Notes under the pieces: generated by a model
The model's database searches: none
Told to the model about the DNA's origin: nothing
The model's input: the letters and a program-made list of their open reading frames with translations, nothing else
In this document: in pieces, positions 18,758 to 32,764 of the stretch
Position numbering within the stretch: position 1 is the first letter of the stretch
Layout: each line of letters starts with the position of its first letter
Translations under genes and position numbers: made by a program
Assembly (NCBI RefSeq): GCF_019880585.1
Contig: NZ_JAINVV010000001.1
Coordinates: 1 to 64,000 of the forward strand
Reading direction: 5' to 3'
Source of the DNA: Sphingomonas colocasiae
GTDB lineage: Bacteria > Pseudomonadota > Alphaproteobacteria > Sphingomonadales > Sphingomonadaceae
DNA length: 64,000 bases

Positions 18758-19603
18758 TTACCGCTGCTGCCGCTTTGCCATGAAGGCCAGCCGCTCGAAC
18801 AGCATCACATCCTGTTCATTCTTGAGCAGTGCGCCATGGAGCGGCGGGATCGCCTTGGTGGGATCGCGTGACTGAAGGATGTCGAGCGGCATGTCCTCGG
18901 CGAGCAGCAGCTTCAGCCAGTCGAGCAATTCGGAGGTCGACGGCTTCTTCTTGAGGCCTGGCACTTCGCGGACGTCGTAGAAGATATCCATCGCCTTGCT
19001 CACCAGCAGCTTCTGGATGCCCGGGAAATGGACGTCGACGATCGCCTGCATCGTCTCGCGGTCGGGGAATTTGATATAGTGGAAGAAGCAGCGGCGCAGG
19101 AACGCGTCGGGCAGTTCCTTCTCGTTGTTTGAGGTGATGACGACGATCGGGCGTTCCACGGCCTTCACCGTCTCGCGCGTTTCGTAGACATGGAATTCCA
19201 TGCGATCGAGTTCCTGGAGCAGATCGTTCGGGAACTCGATATCCGCCTTGTCGATCTCGTCGATCAGCAGCACGGGCAGGGTGGGGGAGGTGAAGGCCTC
19301 CCACAATTTGCCGCGGCGGATATAGTTGCCGATATCGTGCACGCGCGGATCGCCGAGCTGGCCGTCGCGAAGACGCGCGACCGCGTCATATTCGTAAAGG
19401 CCCTGCTGCGCCTTGGTGGTCGACTTGATGTTCCATTCGATCAGCGGCGCATTGGCGGCCTTGGCGATCTCCTGCGCGAGCACGGTCTTGCCGGTGCCGG
19501 GCTCGCCCTTCACCAGCAGCGGCCGGCGCAGCGTCACCGCCGCGTTCACCGCGACTTTCAGATCGTCGGTCGCGACATAATTCTCGGTTCCGCTGAATCG
19601 CAT
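18758..19603 (-). CDS. MoxR-family AAA+ ATPase
   Basis: MoxR ATPases act as chaperones with a VWA-domain partner. The 281-residue protein has Walker A GEPGTGKT near residue 37, Walker B LLIDEID near 113 and sensor 1 VITSNNEKELPDAFLRRC with the arginine finger. The C-terminal lid follows. It ends with MAKRQQR close to the REP doublet. The CoxE-type VWA gene downstream is the expected partner, separated by the inverted chemoreceptor gene. Confidence 0.92.
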   Translation of the reverse strand: MRFSGTENYVATDDLKVAVNAAVTLRRPLLVKGEPGTGKTVLAQEIAKAANAPLIEWNIKSTTKAQQGLYEYDAVARLRDGQLGDPRVHDIGNYIRRGKLWEAFTSPTLPVLLIDEIDKADIEFPNDLLQELDRMEFHVYETRETVKAVERPIVVITSNNEKELPDAFLRRCFFHYIKFPDRETMQAIVDVHFPGIQKLLVSKAMDIFYDVREVPGLKKKPSTSELLDWLKLLLAEDMPLDILQSRDPTKAIPPLHGALLKNEQDVMLFERLAFMAKRQQR

Positions 19604-19683
19604 GCTCGTCCTCGCCGCTTCACGTTTACGTCAATGGCGTTAAGGCGCGATTCCGTGCGGCGCAAGGGCCGTGGAAAAGGCGA

Positions 19684-20355
19684 TCAGGCGGAATCGCGGG
19701 CGTGCTGCCGCGACTCGAGCACGGTCCACAGGCCGCGATGCTGGGCCAGGATCTGCTGCGCGCCGAAGCCCAATGCGCGGGCAACACCGCTATTCGCGGA
19801 TGCCGTAGCGGCAACCGATCGGGTCAGGCGTTCATCGGGCAGCCGGGCGGGCTGCGGTTCCACGCCCAGTCGCTGCGCGGCGATATCCAGCACGTGGCGG
19901 ATCGCTTTCCAGTCCATGACCAGCGCGATCGCCGCGCCCAGCGCGCAGCCGGTGCGTTCGGATTGAGCAAGTGTTTCCAGTGCATGGCGCTGGCCGATCG
20001 CCGCAGCTTCGCATTCGGCATGGCCCGGCGTGCTCGGCAGGGGGCCGGCGGCCACGCTGATTCGGGTCAGGAACAGTCGTTCGAGCGTGAATCCCTCGGC
20101 GGCGGTCGCCAGCCAGGCCCGTGCGCCGGGGTCGGTTTCGCGCATCGCGGCGAAGTCGATCACGCCGGGATGGCGGCCATGAAGCATGCAGAGATAATAG
20201 GCCGCATCGGCCAGATTGCGCGTGGCATGGCGGCCGTAGAGCAGTTCGGCGGAGGCGGGATAGGCGTGGCTGGCAGTTCCGTCGGTCGTCAGTAGCGTGT
20301 CCAGCGTTTCCGCCATGTCGACGCCACGAAACGTCAGAGCTGCTTGAGTTGCCAT
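19684..20355 (-). CDS. hypothetical protein, sphingomonad type
   Basis: I chose ATG 20355 (223 residues), because the 63 residues encoded upstream look non-coding. The product is mostly helical, with DTLLTTDGTASHAYPASAEL near the N-terminus and AAYYLCMLHGRHPGVIDF in the middle. I do not firmly recognise the family, although similar proteins occur in sphingomonads. No signal peptide or membrane segment is evident. The long leader (20356-20500) can fold into two hairpins, which may be regulatory. It lies 80 bp upstream of moxR on the same strand. Confidence 0.65.
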   Translation of the reverse strand: MATQAALTFRGVDMAETLDTLLTTDGTASHAYPASAELLYGRHATRNLADAAYYLCMLHGRHPGVIDFAAMRETDPGARAWLATAAEGFTLERLFLTRISVAAGPLPSTPGHAECEAAAIGQRHALETLAQSERTGCALGAAIALVMDWKAIRHVLDIAAQRLGVEPQPARLPDERLTRSVAATASANSGVARALGFGAQQILAQHRGLWTVLESRQHARDSA

Positions 20356-20660
20356 GGTTTTTTCCCGCTCTCTCGCCGCCGGTACGCGGCGGGCTTTTCG
20401 AACCTGCGACGGTTCTAGAGCGGTCTCGTAAATAGGGGGTTTATCCCCCGTTAGAACTGTGTTCGGATTTATCGTTTCGATGTCGTCATGATGTCGGTTC
20501 AGCCGAAAGGGATGGTGGACTCCAGCCCGCGCGACCTTCGTCATCCCCTTGTCGCAGCGGCCTTTATTCCAGAGTCGTCCCGCTTCTCCGCGCGATGAGC
20601 CTCAACGAATCCGCCCCCGAAAACGGGGGCGGAAAAATCGTCGAATTCGCGGTGAAGCGA
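20356..20660. other. 305-bp gap with hairpins, leader of 19684-20355 and 3' end of rpoD
   Basis: No convincing gene lies here. Near the hypothetical gene, a GCCGCCG/CGGCG hairpin (about 20373-20393) and a GGGGG-TTTAT-CCCCC hairpin (about 20437-20451) lie in its probable 5' leader. Near rpoD, CCGCCCCC and GGGGGCGG (20611-20632) form an 8-bp stem with a GAAAAC loop, a probable rpoD terminator. Read on the plus strand it is followed by an A-run, so it is not a classical U-tract terminator. Confidence 0.5.
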
Positions 20661-22694
<2,034 letters not shown>

Positions 22695-22712
22695 GTAACC
22701 GCCTAGTCCCGT

Positions 22713-24587
22713 CTAACTGTCCGCACCGTCGTCGCCGCTCGCGAAGCTGGCGATCCGTTCGTCCGCTTCGCGCCGAGCGGCCCGCAAACGCGCCTGTTCT
22801 TCTACGAGCGCTCCGTCCCATTCCAGTTCGAGCCGCAATGTGACGGCTGCAAGAGCCGCATCGAGCTCTGGAACGGAAGCGAGTGCTTCAATCGCCATAA
22901 TTATACTGCGGTGTGCTGACTCACGTTCCGCATTGCTGCGCATCGACGAAAAGGCAAGCCTCTTTGTCGAGAGGAGTTGTTTTGACAGCGTGTCGAGCCC
23001 AGCATCGGCCAATATGGGGGCGAGACTCGCAGGATCAAGCGCCTGCCGGGAAAAGGCCGCGTCGATCAGCGCGGAGCGCAGCCGTTCCAGATTCGGATCG
23101 GCCAGGGGAATCGCCGAAAGCGAATCGGCGCAATATTCGATCGCGGCCGGGTGGGCGAGCAATCCGCCGAAGATCGCGCGCGCCAGATGGATGTTGATGC
23201 CTTCGCCGCTGATCCGCCTTGCCGCCTCGGAAAGCGGGCGGGGCGGGGGCATCCATTTTCCGCCGCCACGGCCGCCGCCGCGCGGCGATTGCTGCTGTTG
23301 GCGGGGCGGCCGGCTGCGCTCGTAAAGCTCGTCGAAGCGCGCGCGGAATTCCTGGCGATATTGCTCGCGGACATCGCCGTCCTTGATCGTCTGCGCCTGA
23401 TCGTTGAGTCTTTTCCTGAGCCCGGCACGCGCTTCCGGCGTGTCCAGCGGCAGCGCCGCCAATTCGTGCGACCAGAGCCGATCGACCAGCGACTCGGGTT
23501 TTTCGAGCAGCGACTCGACCGCGGCCCGCCCGCCGGCGCGCACCAGATCGTCGGGATCCTGGCCCTGGGGCAGCGTGACGAAGCGCAATGTGCGGCCGGG
23601 TTCGAGATGCGGCAGGGCACGGCCGAGCGCGCGGACCGCCGCCTTCTGGCCTGCATTGTCACCGTCGAAGCACAGGATCGGCGCGTCGCTCATGCGCCAG
23701 AGCCGCTCGATCTGGTTCTCGGTGAGCGCTGTGCCGAGCGGCGCCACGGCTTCCTCGATGCCGGCCTGGGCAAGCGCGATCACGTCCATATAGCCCTCGA
23801 CCACGATCACCCGGCCCGATTTGCGCGCGGCGGCGCTCGCGCGATCGAGATTGTAGAGCGTGCGCCCCTTGTCGAAGAGCGGCGTGTCCGGCGAATTGAG
23901 ATATTTGGGTTCGCCCGAACCCAGGATGCGTCCACCGAACGCGATCACGCGGCCGCGCTGGTCGCGAATCGGGATCATCAGCCGGCCGCGGAACCGGTCA
24001 TAGGGTTCCTTGCCCGGTTTTTCGTCGGCGGGCGGCTCGATCAGCAGCCCGGCCTCGACCAGCATGGCCTTGTCGATATGTTTCAGCGCGGTTTTGAGCT
24101 TGGTGCGCGAATCGGGCGCGAAGCCGAAGCCGAACGTCTTGCGCGTGGCGTCCGAAATGCCGCGCTTGTGGAGATAGGCGCGCGCTTCCGCGCCATCGAT
24201 TCCGTCGAGCTGCGCGACGAACCAGTCCTGCGCGGCCTGCGTCACGTCGTGCAGGCCGGACGCGCGCTCGGCGCGCTCCTGCGCCTTGGGGTCTGGGGCG
24301 GGCACGTCGAGACCCGCCGCCTGCGCCAGTTCCTTCACCGCATCGATAAAGGGCAGGCCGCGCTGATCGGTCATCCAGCGGATCGCATCGCCATGCGCGC
24401 CGCAGCCGAAGCAGTGATAGAAGCCCTTTTCGTCGTTGATCGTGAAACTGGGCGTCTTTTCCTGGTGGAAGGGGCAACAGGCCTTCCATTCGCGCCCCGC
24501 GCGCTGGATCTTCACGGTCTTGCCGATCAGGCCCGAGAGCAGGGTGCGCGCGCGCAGTTCGTCGAGGAATTGCGGGGAGAGGGTCAA
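22713..24587 (-). CDS. dnaG: DNA primase, start supplied by a REP element
   Basis: DnaG synthesises RNA primers for replication. The zinc finger (CPFHQEKTPSF...CFGCG) is near residues 35-65, the TOPRIM core (VVEGYMDV, then DGDNAGQKAA) is in the middle and the helicase-binding domain is C-terminal. I propose the start TTG 24587, giving MTLSPQFLDELR, which matches recalled sphingomonad DnaG N-termini (624 residues). The alternative is GTG 24593. Its only ribosome-binding sequence is the GGGAGGGG of the REP palindrome at 24593-24614. The TTG overlaps the DUF559 stop (TTGA), implying translational coupling to that gene. Confidence 0.94.
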   Translation of the reverse strand: MTLSPQFLDELRARTLLSGLIGKTVKIQRAGREWKACCPFHQEKTPSFTINDEKGFYHCFGCGAHGDAIRWMTDQRGLPFIDAVKELAQAAGLDVPAPDPKAQERAERASGLHDVTQAAQDWFVAQLDGIDGAEARAYLHKRGISDATRKTFGFGFAPDSRTKLKTALKHIDKAMLVEAGLLIEPPADEKPGKEPYDRFRGRLMIPIRDQRGRVIAFGGRILGSGEPKYLNSPDTPLFDKGRTLYNLDRASAAARKSGRVIVVEGYMDVIALAQAGIEEAVAPLGTALTENQIERLWRMSDAPILCFDGDNAGQKAAVRALGRALPHLEPGRTLRFVTLPQGQDPDDLVRAGGRAAVESLLEKPESLVDRLWSHELAALPLDTPEARAGLRKRLNDQAQTIKDGDVREQYRQEFRARFDELYERSRPPRQQQQSPRGGGRGGGKWMPPPRPLSEAARRISGEGINIHLARAIFGGLLAHPAAIEYCADSLSAIPLADPNLERLRSALIDAAFSRQALDPASLAPILADAGLDTLSKQLLSTKRLAFSSMRSNAERESAHRSIIMAIEALASVPELDAALAAVTLRLELEWDGALVEEQARLRAARREADERIASFASGDDGADS

Positions 24588-24976
24588 AAACACCCCTCCC
24601 GTTTACGGGAGGGGTTGGGGGAGGGCCTGTCGAGCAAAGCCCGCTCGATCTCCGCAATCACACCCTCGATCCTCTCGATCACGTCATTGTTCCAGAAGCG
24701 GATTACGCGATACCCTTGATTTTCGAGAAAACGCGTTCTCCGCTCGTCGGCTTCCGTCCGAACATCATGCTGGCCGCCATCCACTTCAACAATGAGCTTT
24801 GCACTCCGTGACACGAAATCGCCGATGAAGGGGCCGATCGGGAATTGGCGATTGAAACGCACGCCATTGACCTGACGTGCGTTCAATCGATGCCACAAGG
24901 CGCGCTCGGCTGGCGTGGCATTGCTGCGAAGTTCGCGGGAGCGGGCGGTCTGACGCGTGTAGCCCTTGTCCAACAT
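24584..24976 (-). CDS. DUF559 endonuclease-like protein in a REP-bounded unit
   Basis: DUF559 proteins have a Vsr-like PD-(D/E)xK nuclease fold. The 130-residue product has NATPAERALWHRLNARQVNG near 20-40, GPFIGDF near 50 and LIVEVDGGQH near 62-71, the putative active site. The last 13 residues (PSPNPSRKREGCF) are translated straight from REP copy A. The ATG lies one base beyond REP copy B, with GGGGGAGGG as a very close ribosome site. The gene splits the conserved yqeY-dnaG neighbourhood and so looks inserted. Biochemical activity of the family is not established to my knowledge. Confidence 0.85.
   Translation of the reverse strand: MLDKGYTRQTARSRELRSNATPAERALWHRLNARQVNGVRFNRQFPIGPFIGDFVSRSAKLIVEVDGGQHDVRTEADERRTRFLENQGYRVIRFWNNDVIERIEGVIAEIERALLDRPSPNPSRKREGCF
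24593..24625. repeat. REP copy A, at the dnaG start
   Basis: CCCCTCCCG-TTTA-CGGGAGGGG (24593-24614) is a palindrome followed by TT and GGGGGAGGG. It is an inverted copy of the element at 24978-25010 on the other side of the DUF559 gene. Confidence 0.9.
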
Positions 24977-24977
24977 G

Positions 24978-25010
24978 CCCTCCCCCGACCCCTCCCGCAG
25001 GCGGGAGGGG
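24978..25010. repeat. REP copy B, upstream of DUF559
   Basis: CCCTCCCCC then GA precedes the palindrome CCCCTCCCG-CAGG-CGGGAGGGG (24989-25010). It is the reverse complement of copy A apart from the loop and a two-base joint. Together the pair bounds 24593-25010 as a unit. Confidence 0.9.
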
Positions 25011-25027
25011 AGAGATCGACTCGCGCC

Positions 25028-25480
25028 TTATGTCAAAGCCGCCTTCACCGCGGCGCTGGCCTTGGTCATGTCGAGCTGGCTGCCATGGCGTTCCTTGAGC
25101 AACGCCATCACCTTGCCCATGTCCTTCACCGACGAGGCGCCGGTTTCCGCCTTGATCGCTTCGATCGCGGCGGCAGTCTGGGCTTCGTCGAGCTGCGCGG
25201 GCAGGAAGCGTTCGATCACGACGACTTCGGCGCGTTCGGCATCGGCCAGTTCCTGGCGGCCGCCCTTTTCGTACATCTCGATCGATTCGCGGCGCTGCTT
25301 CACCATTTTCTGGAGCACTTCGACCACCAGCGCGTCGTCATCGGTGGGGGCCTTGCCCGTTCGCGCTTCGATGTCGCGGTTCTTGATGGCGGCCTGGATC
25401 AGGCGCGTGGTTGCGGTGGTATCCTTGTCGCCGGCTTTCATGGCGGCAATCTGGGCGGCCTTAATGTCGTCGCGAATCAT
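25028..25480 (-). CDS. GatB/YqeY domain protein
   Basis: The 150-residue protein begins MIRDDIKAAQIAAMKAGDK and consists of the YqeY helical domain shared with the tail of the GatB amidotransferase subunit. That domain binds tRNA-like structures. Landmarks are KNRDIEARTGKAPTDDDAL and ERFLPAQLDEAQ. YqeY normally sits directly upstream of dnaG-rpoD. Here the DUF559-REP unit separates it from dnaG. I start it at ATG 25480. The in-frame extension to 25522 looks non-coding. Confidence 0.92.
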   Translation of the reverse strand: MIRDDIKAAQIAAMKAGDKDTTATTRLIQAAIKNRDIEARTGKAPTDDDALVVEVLQKMVKQRRESIEMYEKGGRQELADAERAEVVVIERFLPAQLDEAQTAAAIEAIKAETGASSVKDMGKVMALLKERHGSQLDMTKASAAVKAALT

Positions 25481-25608
25481 GGGTTTCTCGGCCTGTTTCG
25501 GGAAAGCGACCAGCATAGCCAAGCCGTCCGGATTTTAATAGATTGACCCCGATGGGCGCGGCACCTAGTGACCCCGCCGTTTAACCTGTTCCCCGGGAGT
25601 AGCTGCAC

Positions 25609-26772
25609 ATGGCTGATGCCAAACCGTCCACCGCGCCTGAAGGGGCGACGGGGGTATTGGTGCTGGCCGACGGGTCGGTATTGTGGGGTCGTGGCTTCGG
25701 TGCAGAGGGCGCGGCAGTGGGCGAGGTGTGCTTCAACACCGCGATGACCGGCTATCAGGAGGTGATGACCGATCCCTCCTATGCCGGCCAGATCGTCGCC
25801 TTCACGTTCCCGCATATCGGCAATGTCGGTACGAATCATGAGGATATCGAGGCGACCAACCCGCACGCGCTGGGCTGTATCGTGCGCGAGGACGTTACCG
25901 CGCCGAGCAATTTCCGCAGCATCCAGCGATTCGACGATTGGCTGAAGGGCAATGGCCGGATCGGCCTGGCGGGCGTCGACACGCGCGCGCTGACGCGCCG
26001 TATCCGGATCGACGGTGCCCCCAATGCCGTGATCGCGCACAACGCGGCCGGGCGGTTCGATATCGATGCGCTGCTGGCGCAGGCGCGGGGCTGGCCGGGG
26101 CTGGAGGGCATGGACCTCGCCAAGGACGTGTCCACGCTCCAGAGCTATCAGTGGCGTGACGGCCTGTGGTCGCTGGGCAGCGGCTATGCCGTCGACGAGA
26201 CGACCGACGATCGTCCGCACGTCGTCGCGATCGACTATGGCCTCAAGCGCAACATCCTGCGCAATCTGGTGGCGGCCGGCGCGCGCGTCACCGTTGTGCC
26301 CGCCACCGCGACCACGCTGGAAGTGATGGCGCACCGCCCCGATGGCGTGTTCCTGTCGAACGGCCCCGGCGATCCCGCCGCGACCGGCAGCTATGCCGTG
26401 CCGGTGATCAAGGACCTGCTGGAGCGCGACATGCCGATCTTCGGCATCTGCCTGGGTCATCAGCTGCTCGGCCTCGCGGTCGGCGCCAAGACCAGCAAGA
26501 TGCATCAGGGCCATCGCGGCGCCAATCATCCGGTCAAGCGCATCGCCGACGGCGCGGTGGAGATCACCAGCATGAACCATGGCTTCGCGGTCGAGACCAA
26601 GACGCTGCCGAAGAACGCGAAGGCGACGCATGTCAGCCTGTTCGACGGTTCCAATGCCGGGTTCGAACTGACCGACAAGAAAGCGTTTTCGGTTCAGTAT
26701 CACCCGGAAGCGAGCCCAGGCCCGCAGGACAGCCATTATCTGTTCGAGAAGTTCGTCGGGATGATCAAGTGA
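25609..26772 (+). CDS. carA: carbamoyl-phosphate synthase small subunit
   Basis: CarA hydrolyses glutamine and channels ammonia to CarB for carbamoyl phosphate, the precursor of pyrimidines and arginine. The 387-residue protein has the N-terminal CPSase domain ([15 protein letters not shown]). Its class I glutaminase domain has the catalytic Cys in GICLGHQ near residue 279 and His/Glu in YHPEASPGP near 364. It is divergent from yqeY, with a 128-bp promoter gap. A tiny ORF starts in its stop codon and leads to carB. Confidence 0.97.
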   Translation: MADAKPSTAPEGATGVLVLADGSVLWGRGFGAEGAAVGEVCFNTAMTGYQEVMTDPSYAGQIVAFTFPHIGNVGTNHEDIEATNPHALGCIVREDVTAPSNFRSIQRFDDWLKGNGRIGLAGVDTRALTRRIRIDGAPNAVIAHNAAGRFDIDALLAQARGWPGLEGMDLAKDVSTLQSYQWRDGLWSLGSGYAVDETTDDRPHVVAIDYGLKRNILRNLVAAGARVTVVPATATTLEVMAHRPDGVFLSNGPGDPAATGSYAVPVIKDLLERDMPIFGICLGHQLLGLAVGAKTSKMHQGHRGANHPVKRIADGAVEITSMNHGFAVETKTLPKNAKATHVSLFDGSNAGFELTDKKAFSVQYHPEASPGPQDSHYLFEKFVGMIK

Positions 26773-26821
26773 TCGACCTGAACCGTACGACCGCCGACAC
26801 ATTCGAGACGAAGGCCGACTA

Positions 26822-26822
<1 letters not shown>
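26769..26822 (+). CDS. 17-codon ORF bridging carA and carB
   Basis: GTG 26769 overlaps the carA stop as GTGA. The frame encodes [17 protein letters not shown] and ends with TAA, whose last base is the A of the carB ATG (TAATG). No typical ribosome site for carB lies in the gap, so ribosomes may pass through this ORF by stop-start coupling. It may also be chance in a 49-bp spacer. Confidence 0.35.
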
Positions 26823-30163
<3,341 letters not shown>

Positions 30164-30241
30164 TCCCGACAATATGACGCGCGACAGGTGGCTCCGTCAG
30201 GGCGGGGCCGCTTGGGGAAGTTTTGACGAAGGACGAGAGTG

Positions 30242-30718
30242 ATGGCGACGGTCGAGAAAATGCCGATGCTGCAGGAAGGCTTCGATAAGCTGACGGATGA
30301 CCTCCGTCGCTTGAAGGCCGAGCGCCCGGAGATCGTGGATGCGATCGAGGAAGCGCGCGCGCATGGCGATCTTTCCGAAAACGCGGAATATCACGCCGCC
30401 AAGGAGCGCCAGGGCCAGATCGAGGCATCGATCGCCGATATCGAGGACAAGCTTTCGCGCGCGCAGATTATCGATCCCAAGACGCTTTCGGGCGACAAGG
30501 TGATTTTCGGCGCGACCGTCACCTTGCTCGACGAGAACGACAAGCCGGTGAAGTATCAGATTGTCGGCCAGACCGAGGCGGATGCCAATTCGGGGCGGAT
30601 CTCCTACAATTCGCCGCTCGGCCGTGCGCTCATCGGGCGCAAGGTGGACGATGACGTCGAAGTGACGGTGCCGGCGGGCGACCGTTATTATCTGGTCTCG
30701 AAGATCGAGTTCATCTGA
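30242..30718 (+). CDS. greA: transcription elongation factor GreA
   Basis: GreA enters the secondary channel of RNA polymerase and stimulates cleavage of backtracked RNA. The 158-residue protein has the N-terminal coiled coil whose tip carries the acidic residues ([11 protein letters not shown]). A C-terminal FKBP-like domain follows ([14 protein letters not shown]). I chose ATG 30242; a GTG three bases upstream is possible. The ribosome site is AAGGACGAG. It is the third gene of the carA-carB-greA run. Confidence 0.97.
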   Translation: MATVEKMPMLQEGFDKLTDDLRRLKAERPEIVDAIEEARAHGDLSENAEYHAAKERQGQIEASIADIEDKLSRAQIIDPKTLSGDKVIFGATVTLLDENDKPVKYQIVGQTEADANSGRISYNSPLGRALIGRKVDDDVEVTVPAGDRYYLVSKIEFI

Positions 30719-30723
30719 CCGGC

Positions 30724-31350
30724 ATGAATTTGCCGGCGGGGCGCCTTACCAACATCCTGGTCATCGTCACGGCCGCCACCTGGCTGGCGCTCGATCTGTC
30801 GGGCTGGCTGGGCTGGGCGTCCGTCATGGCCGGGTTCATTCCCGCACGGGTCACCGGGCCTGAGCTGGACGGCGCGCTGCCGGTTCTGCTGACTCCGTTC
30901 AGCGCGGCCTTCATTCACGCCAATCTGGCGCATATCGGCTTCAACATGCTGATGCTGCTCTATTGCGGGCGCTACACCGAATATGCGTTGGGGCCAGGCG
31001 GTTTCGCCTGCCTCTACATCGTCGGCGCCTATGCATCGGCGGGGGCGCAATATCTGGTCGATCCAGCATCGACGGTGCCGATGGTGGGGGCAAGTGGCGC
31101 GACTTCGGCGGTGATCGGCGCCTATGCGCTGCTGTTCGGCCAGAAACGCGCCAAGGCGATCGGGCCGATACCGGCGATCGTCGTGCACATAATGTGGCTG
31201 GCGGCCGCGTGGATCGGCGTGCAGTTGCTGTTCGGCATCGCGATGGCGGATGCCGGCATGGCGATCGCCGTCGCGGCGCATGTCGGCGGCTTCATCGCGG
31301 GCCTGCTGCTGGCGCGCCCGCTGCTGCTGTGGCGCTATCGCCGCGCCTGA
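30724..31350 (+). CDS. rhomboid family intramembrane serine protease
   Basis: Rhomboids cleave membrane proteins inside the bilayer. The 208-residue protein is mostly hydrophobic with about six membrane segments. The conserved HANLAHIGFNM segment near 60-72 precedes the catalytic serine motif GASGATSAV near 122-130. The partner histidine lies in AHVGGFIAG near 186. It starts 5 bp after greA and belongs to the same transcript. The convergent stem-loop at 31355-31384 closes the unit. The substrate is unknown. Confidence 0.93.
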   Translation: MNLPAGRLTNILVIVTAATWLALDLSGWLGWASVMAGFIPARVTGPELDGALPVLLTPFSAAFIHANLAHIGFNMLMLLYCGRYTEYALGPGGFACLYIVGAYASAGAQYLVDPASTVPMVGASGATSAVIGAYALLFGQKRAKAIGPIPAIVVHIMWLAAAWIGVQLLFGIAMADAGMAIAVAAHVGGFIAGLLLARPLLLWRYRRA

Positions 31351-31354
31351 TCGG

Positions 31355-31384
31355 GCCGGTGCCGCACCCTGTTCGGGCACCGGC
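31355..31384. terminator. stem-loop between rhomboid gene and DUF4170
   Basis: GCCGGTGCC (31355-31363) pairs perfectly with GGCACCGGC (31376-31384). The element lies between converging genes and probably serves both. No U-run is present. Confidence 0.6.
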
Positions 31385-31392
31385 TCCCGCAA

Positions 31393-31623
31393 TCAGCCTT
31401 GGGCGGGCTTGAGCATATCCGGCTCGAGCAGCCGATGGAGATGAACGACGACATAGCGCATCTCGGCATCGTCGACGGTGCGCTGGGCCGCTGCGCGCCA
31501 TGCGTCTTCGGCCGATTTGTAGTCCGGAAACACGCCGACGATGTCGATCGTGGAAAGGTCGGCGAAATCCAGCGTCTGCGGGTCTTTCACCCGTCCGCCG
31601 AACACCAGATGCAATTTGCTCAT
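31393..31623 (-). CDS. DUF4170 protein
   Basis: This 76-residue protein has the family pattern: LHLVFGGRVKDPQTLDF at the start, IVGVFPDYKSAEDAWRAAAQ in the middle and the RYVVVHLHRLLEP end. DUF4170 is a small, widely conserved alphaproteobacterial family of unknown function. No signal peptide is present. It is monocistronic and converges on the rhomboid gene. The 213 bp upstream, to the end of the tether operon at 31837, show no gene. Confidence 0.85.
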   Translation of the reverse strand: MSKLHLVFGGRVKDPQTLDFADLSTIDIVGVFPDYKSAEDAWRAAAQRTVDDAEMRYVVVHLHRLLEPDMLKPAQG

Positions 31624-31836
31624 CGAAAACCCTTTGCTTGAAGCTTGATCACTGACGGCGAAGGCAAGTCATGCTTTCGCCGATGCCGCGAAACCCGTGT
31701 TCCGCGCAGCCGATCGGGCTCCTATCCTAGATCCAGTCGCCACGGCGGCCTGGGCGAAACCCGGGCCGCGCCGGCGGAGATACAGGGCTTCCCTAACCAT
31801 TCAGGCCGACGCGTCAATCGCCGGACGTCGCGTCCG

Positions 31837-32406
31837 TCAGGCTTTTGCCTTCGGTGTGGCGGGTTTCGCAGCGGGCTTGCTCGCCGTGCGCGCAGGTTTC
31901 GCGGTCGGCTTGGCGACTGCCTTGGCGGCGGCGTTGCCGGCTTCGTTGGCGGCCGCGGACACCGATTTGAGCAGACTCTGCGCCTGCTGCTTGGCGGCTT
32001 CCTTGCTGATGCCGAGCGCGTCGAGTTTCTTCTTGCCGGCGGCCTTCGCGGCTTGCGCGGCATTGCCCGCGGCCTTGTTGATCCGCCGCCCGGTGGCGCC
32101 CAGCGTCTTGGTTTCCTGCTGGGTGCGCGGGAGCAGCGATCCGATCAGCGCGCCCAGCGCAAGGCCGCCGACCAGAAAGGCGATGGGGTTGTCGTCGAGT
32201 TGCTGGCCTGCTTTCGCGCCGGCACGCTTCACGCCCGCCTGCGCGTTGGAATAGGCCTTGCCGGCGCGATCGCGCGACGCCGAATAGGCGGTCTTGGCCT
32301 TTGCCTTGCCGCTGGCGAGTGCCGTTTCGGCGGCACCGCGCGCTGCCTCGATCTTCTCGTTCGCGAATTCGCTCGCCTTCTTGGCGCTGTCAGCGATCTT
32401 GGTCAT
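31837..32406 (-). CDS. membrane protein with C-terminal AKP-rich tail
   Basis: The 189-residue protein starts with amphipathic helices rich in Ala, Lys and Glu. A single hydrophobic segment (NPIAFLVGGLALGALIGSLL) lies near 72-91. A Lys/Ala/Pro-rich tail (AKPTAKPARTASKPAAKPA) ends it. The N-terminal half recalls ElaB/YqjD-type ribosome-tethering proteins, and the tail recalls histone H1. It is the last gene of a four-gene minus-strand operon (33787 to 31837). Function is inferred, not known. A nucleic-acid- or granule-binding tail anchored at the membrane fits the sequence. Confidence 0.75.
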   Translation of the reverse strand: MTKIADSAKKASEFANEKIEAARGAAETALASGKAKAKTAYSASRDRAGKAYSNAQAGVKRAGAKAGQQLDDNPIAFLVGGLALGALIGSLLPRTQQETKTLGATGRRINKAAGNAAQAAKAAGKKKLDALGISKEAAKQQAQSLLKSVSAAANEAGNAAAKAVAKPTAKPARTASKPAAKPATPKAKA

Positions 32407-32455
32407 GCTTCATCCTCCAAAAGGCGGCCATGCGGCCGATCGTTCAGTTCCGTGC

Positions 32456-32764
32456 CTATTCCGTGTCGCGGCGTGTCCTCATCTTCTCCACGACATCTCC
32501 GATCGCCGACAGGATCGGCGCCCGGAAGATCCAGGCCAGCACCGCGATCGCCAGCGCGGCCGCGGTGAATGGCCTCTTCTTCACCGTCTCGATCGCATCC
32601 GCCGCGATCTCGTCGGCCTTCTCGCGCAGGTCCTCCAGCGCTTCCTCGATCAACGCCTTGGGTTTCAGGCGCTTCTGCACCTCTATCAGCGTCCCCGTCA
32701 GCCGCGTCCGTGCCTCGGCGGATTCGCGCCGTGCCCGCGCCAGACGGATCTCGTCGCGGGTCAT
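32456..32764 (-). CDS. DUF3618-like membrane protein
   Basis: The 102-residue protein has a basic N-terminal helix (RDEIRLARARRESAEARTRL) and a middle helix. One membrane segment (PFTAAALAIAVLAWIFRAPI) lies near residue 66-85. DUF3618-like proteins are regularly found beside YqjE/holin-X genes. Its ATG overlaps the stop of the preceding gene (ATGA 32761-32764), so the two are coupled. Function unknown. Confidence 0.75.
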   Translation of the reverse strand: MTRDEIRLARARRESAEARTRLTGTLIEVQKRLKPKALIEEALEDLREKADEIAADAIETVKKRPFTAAALAIAVLAWIFRAPILSAIGDVVEKMRTRRDTE

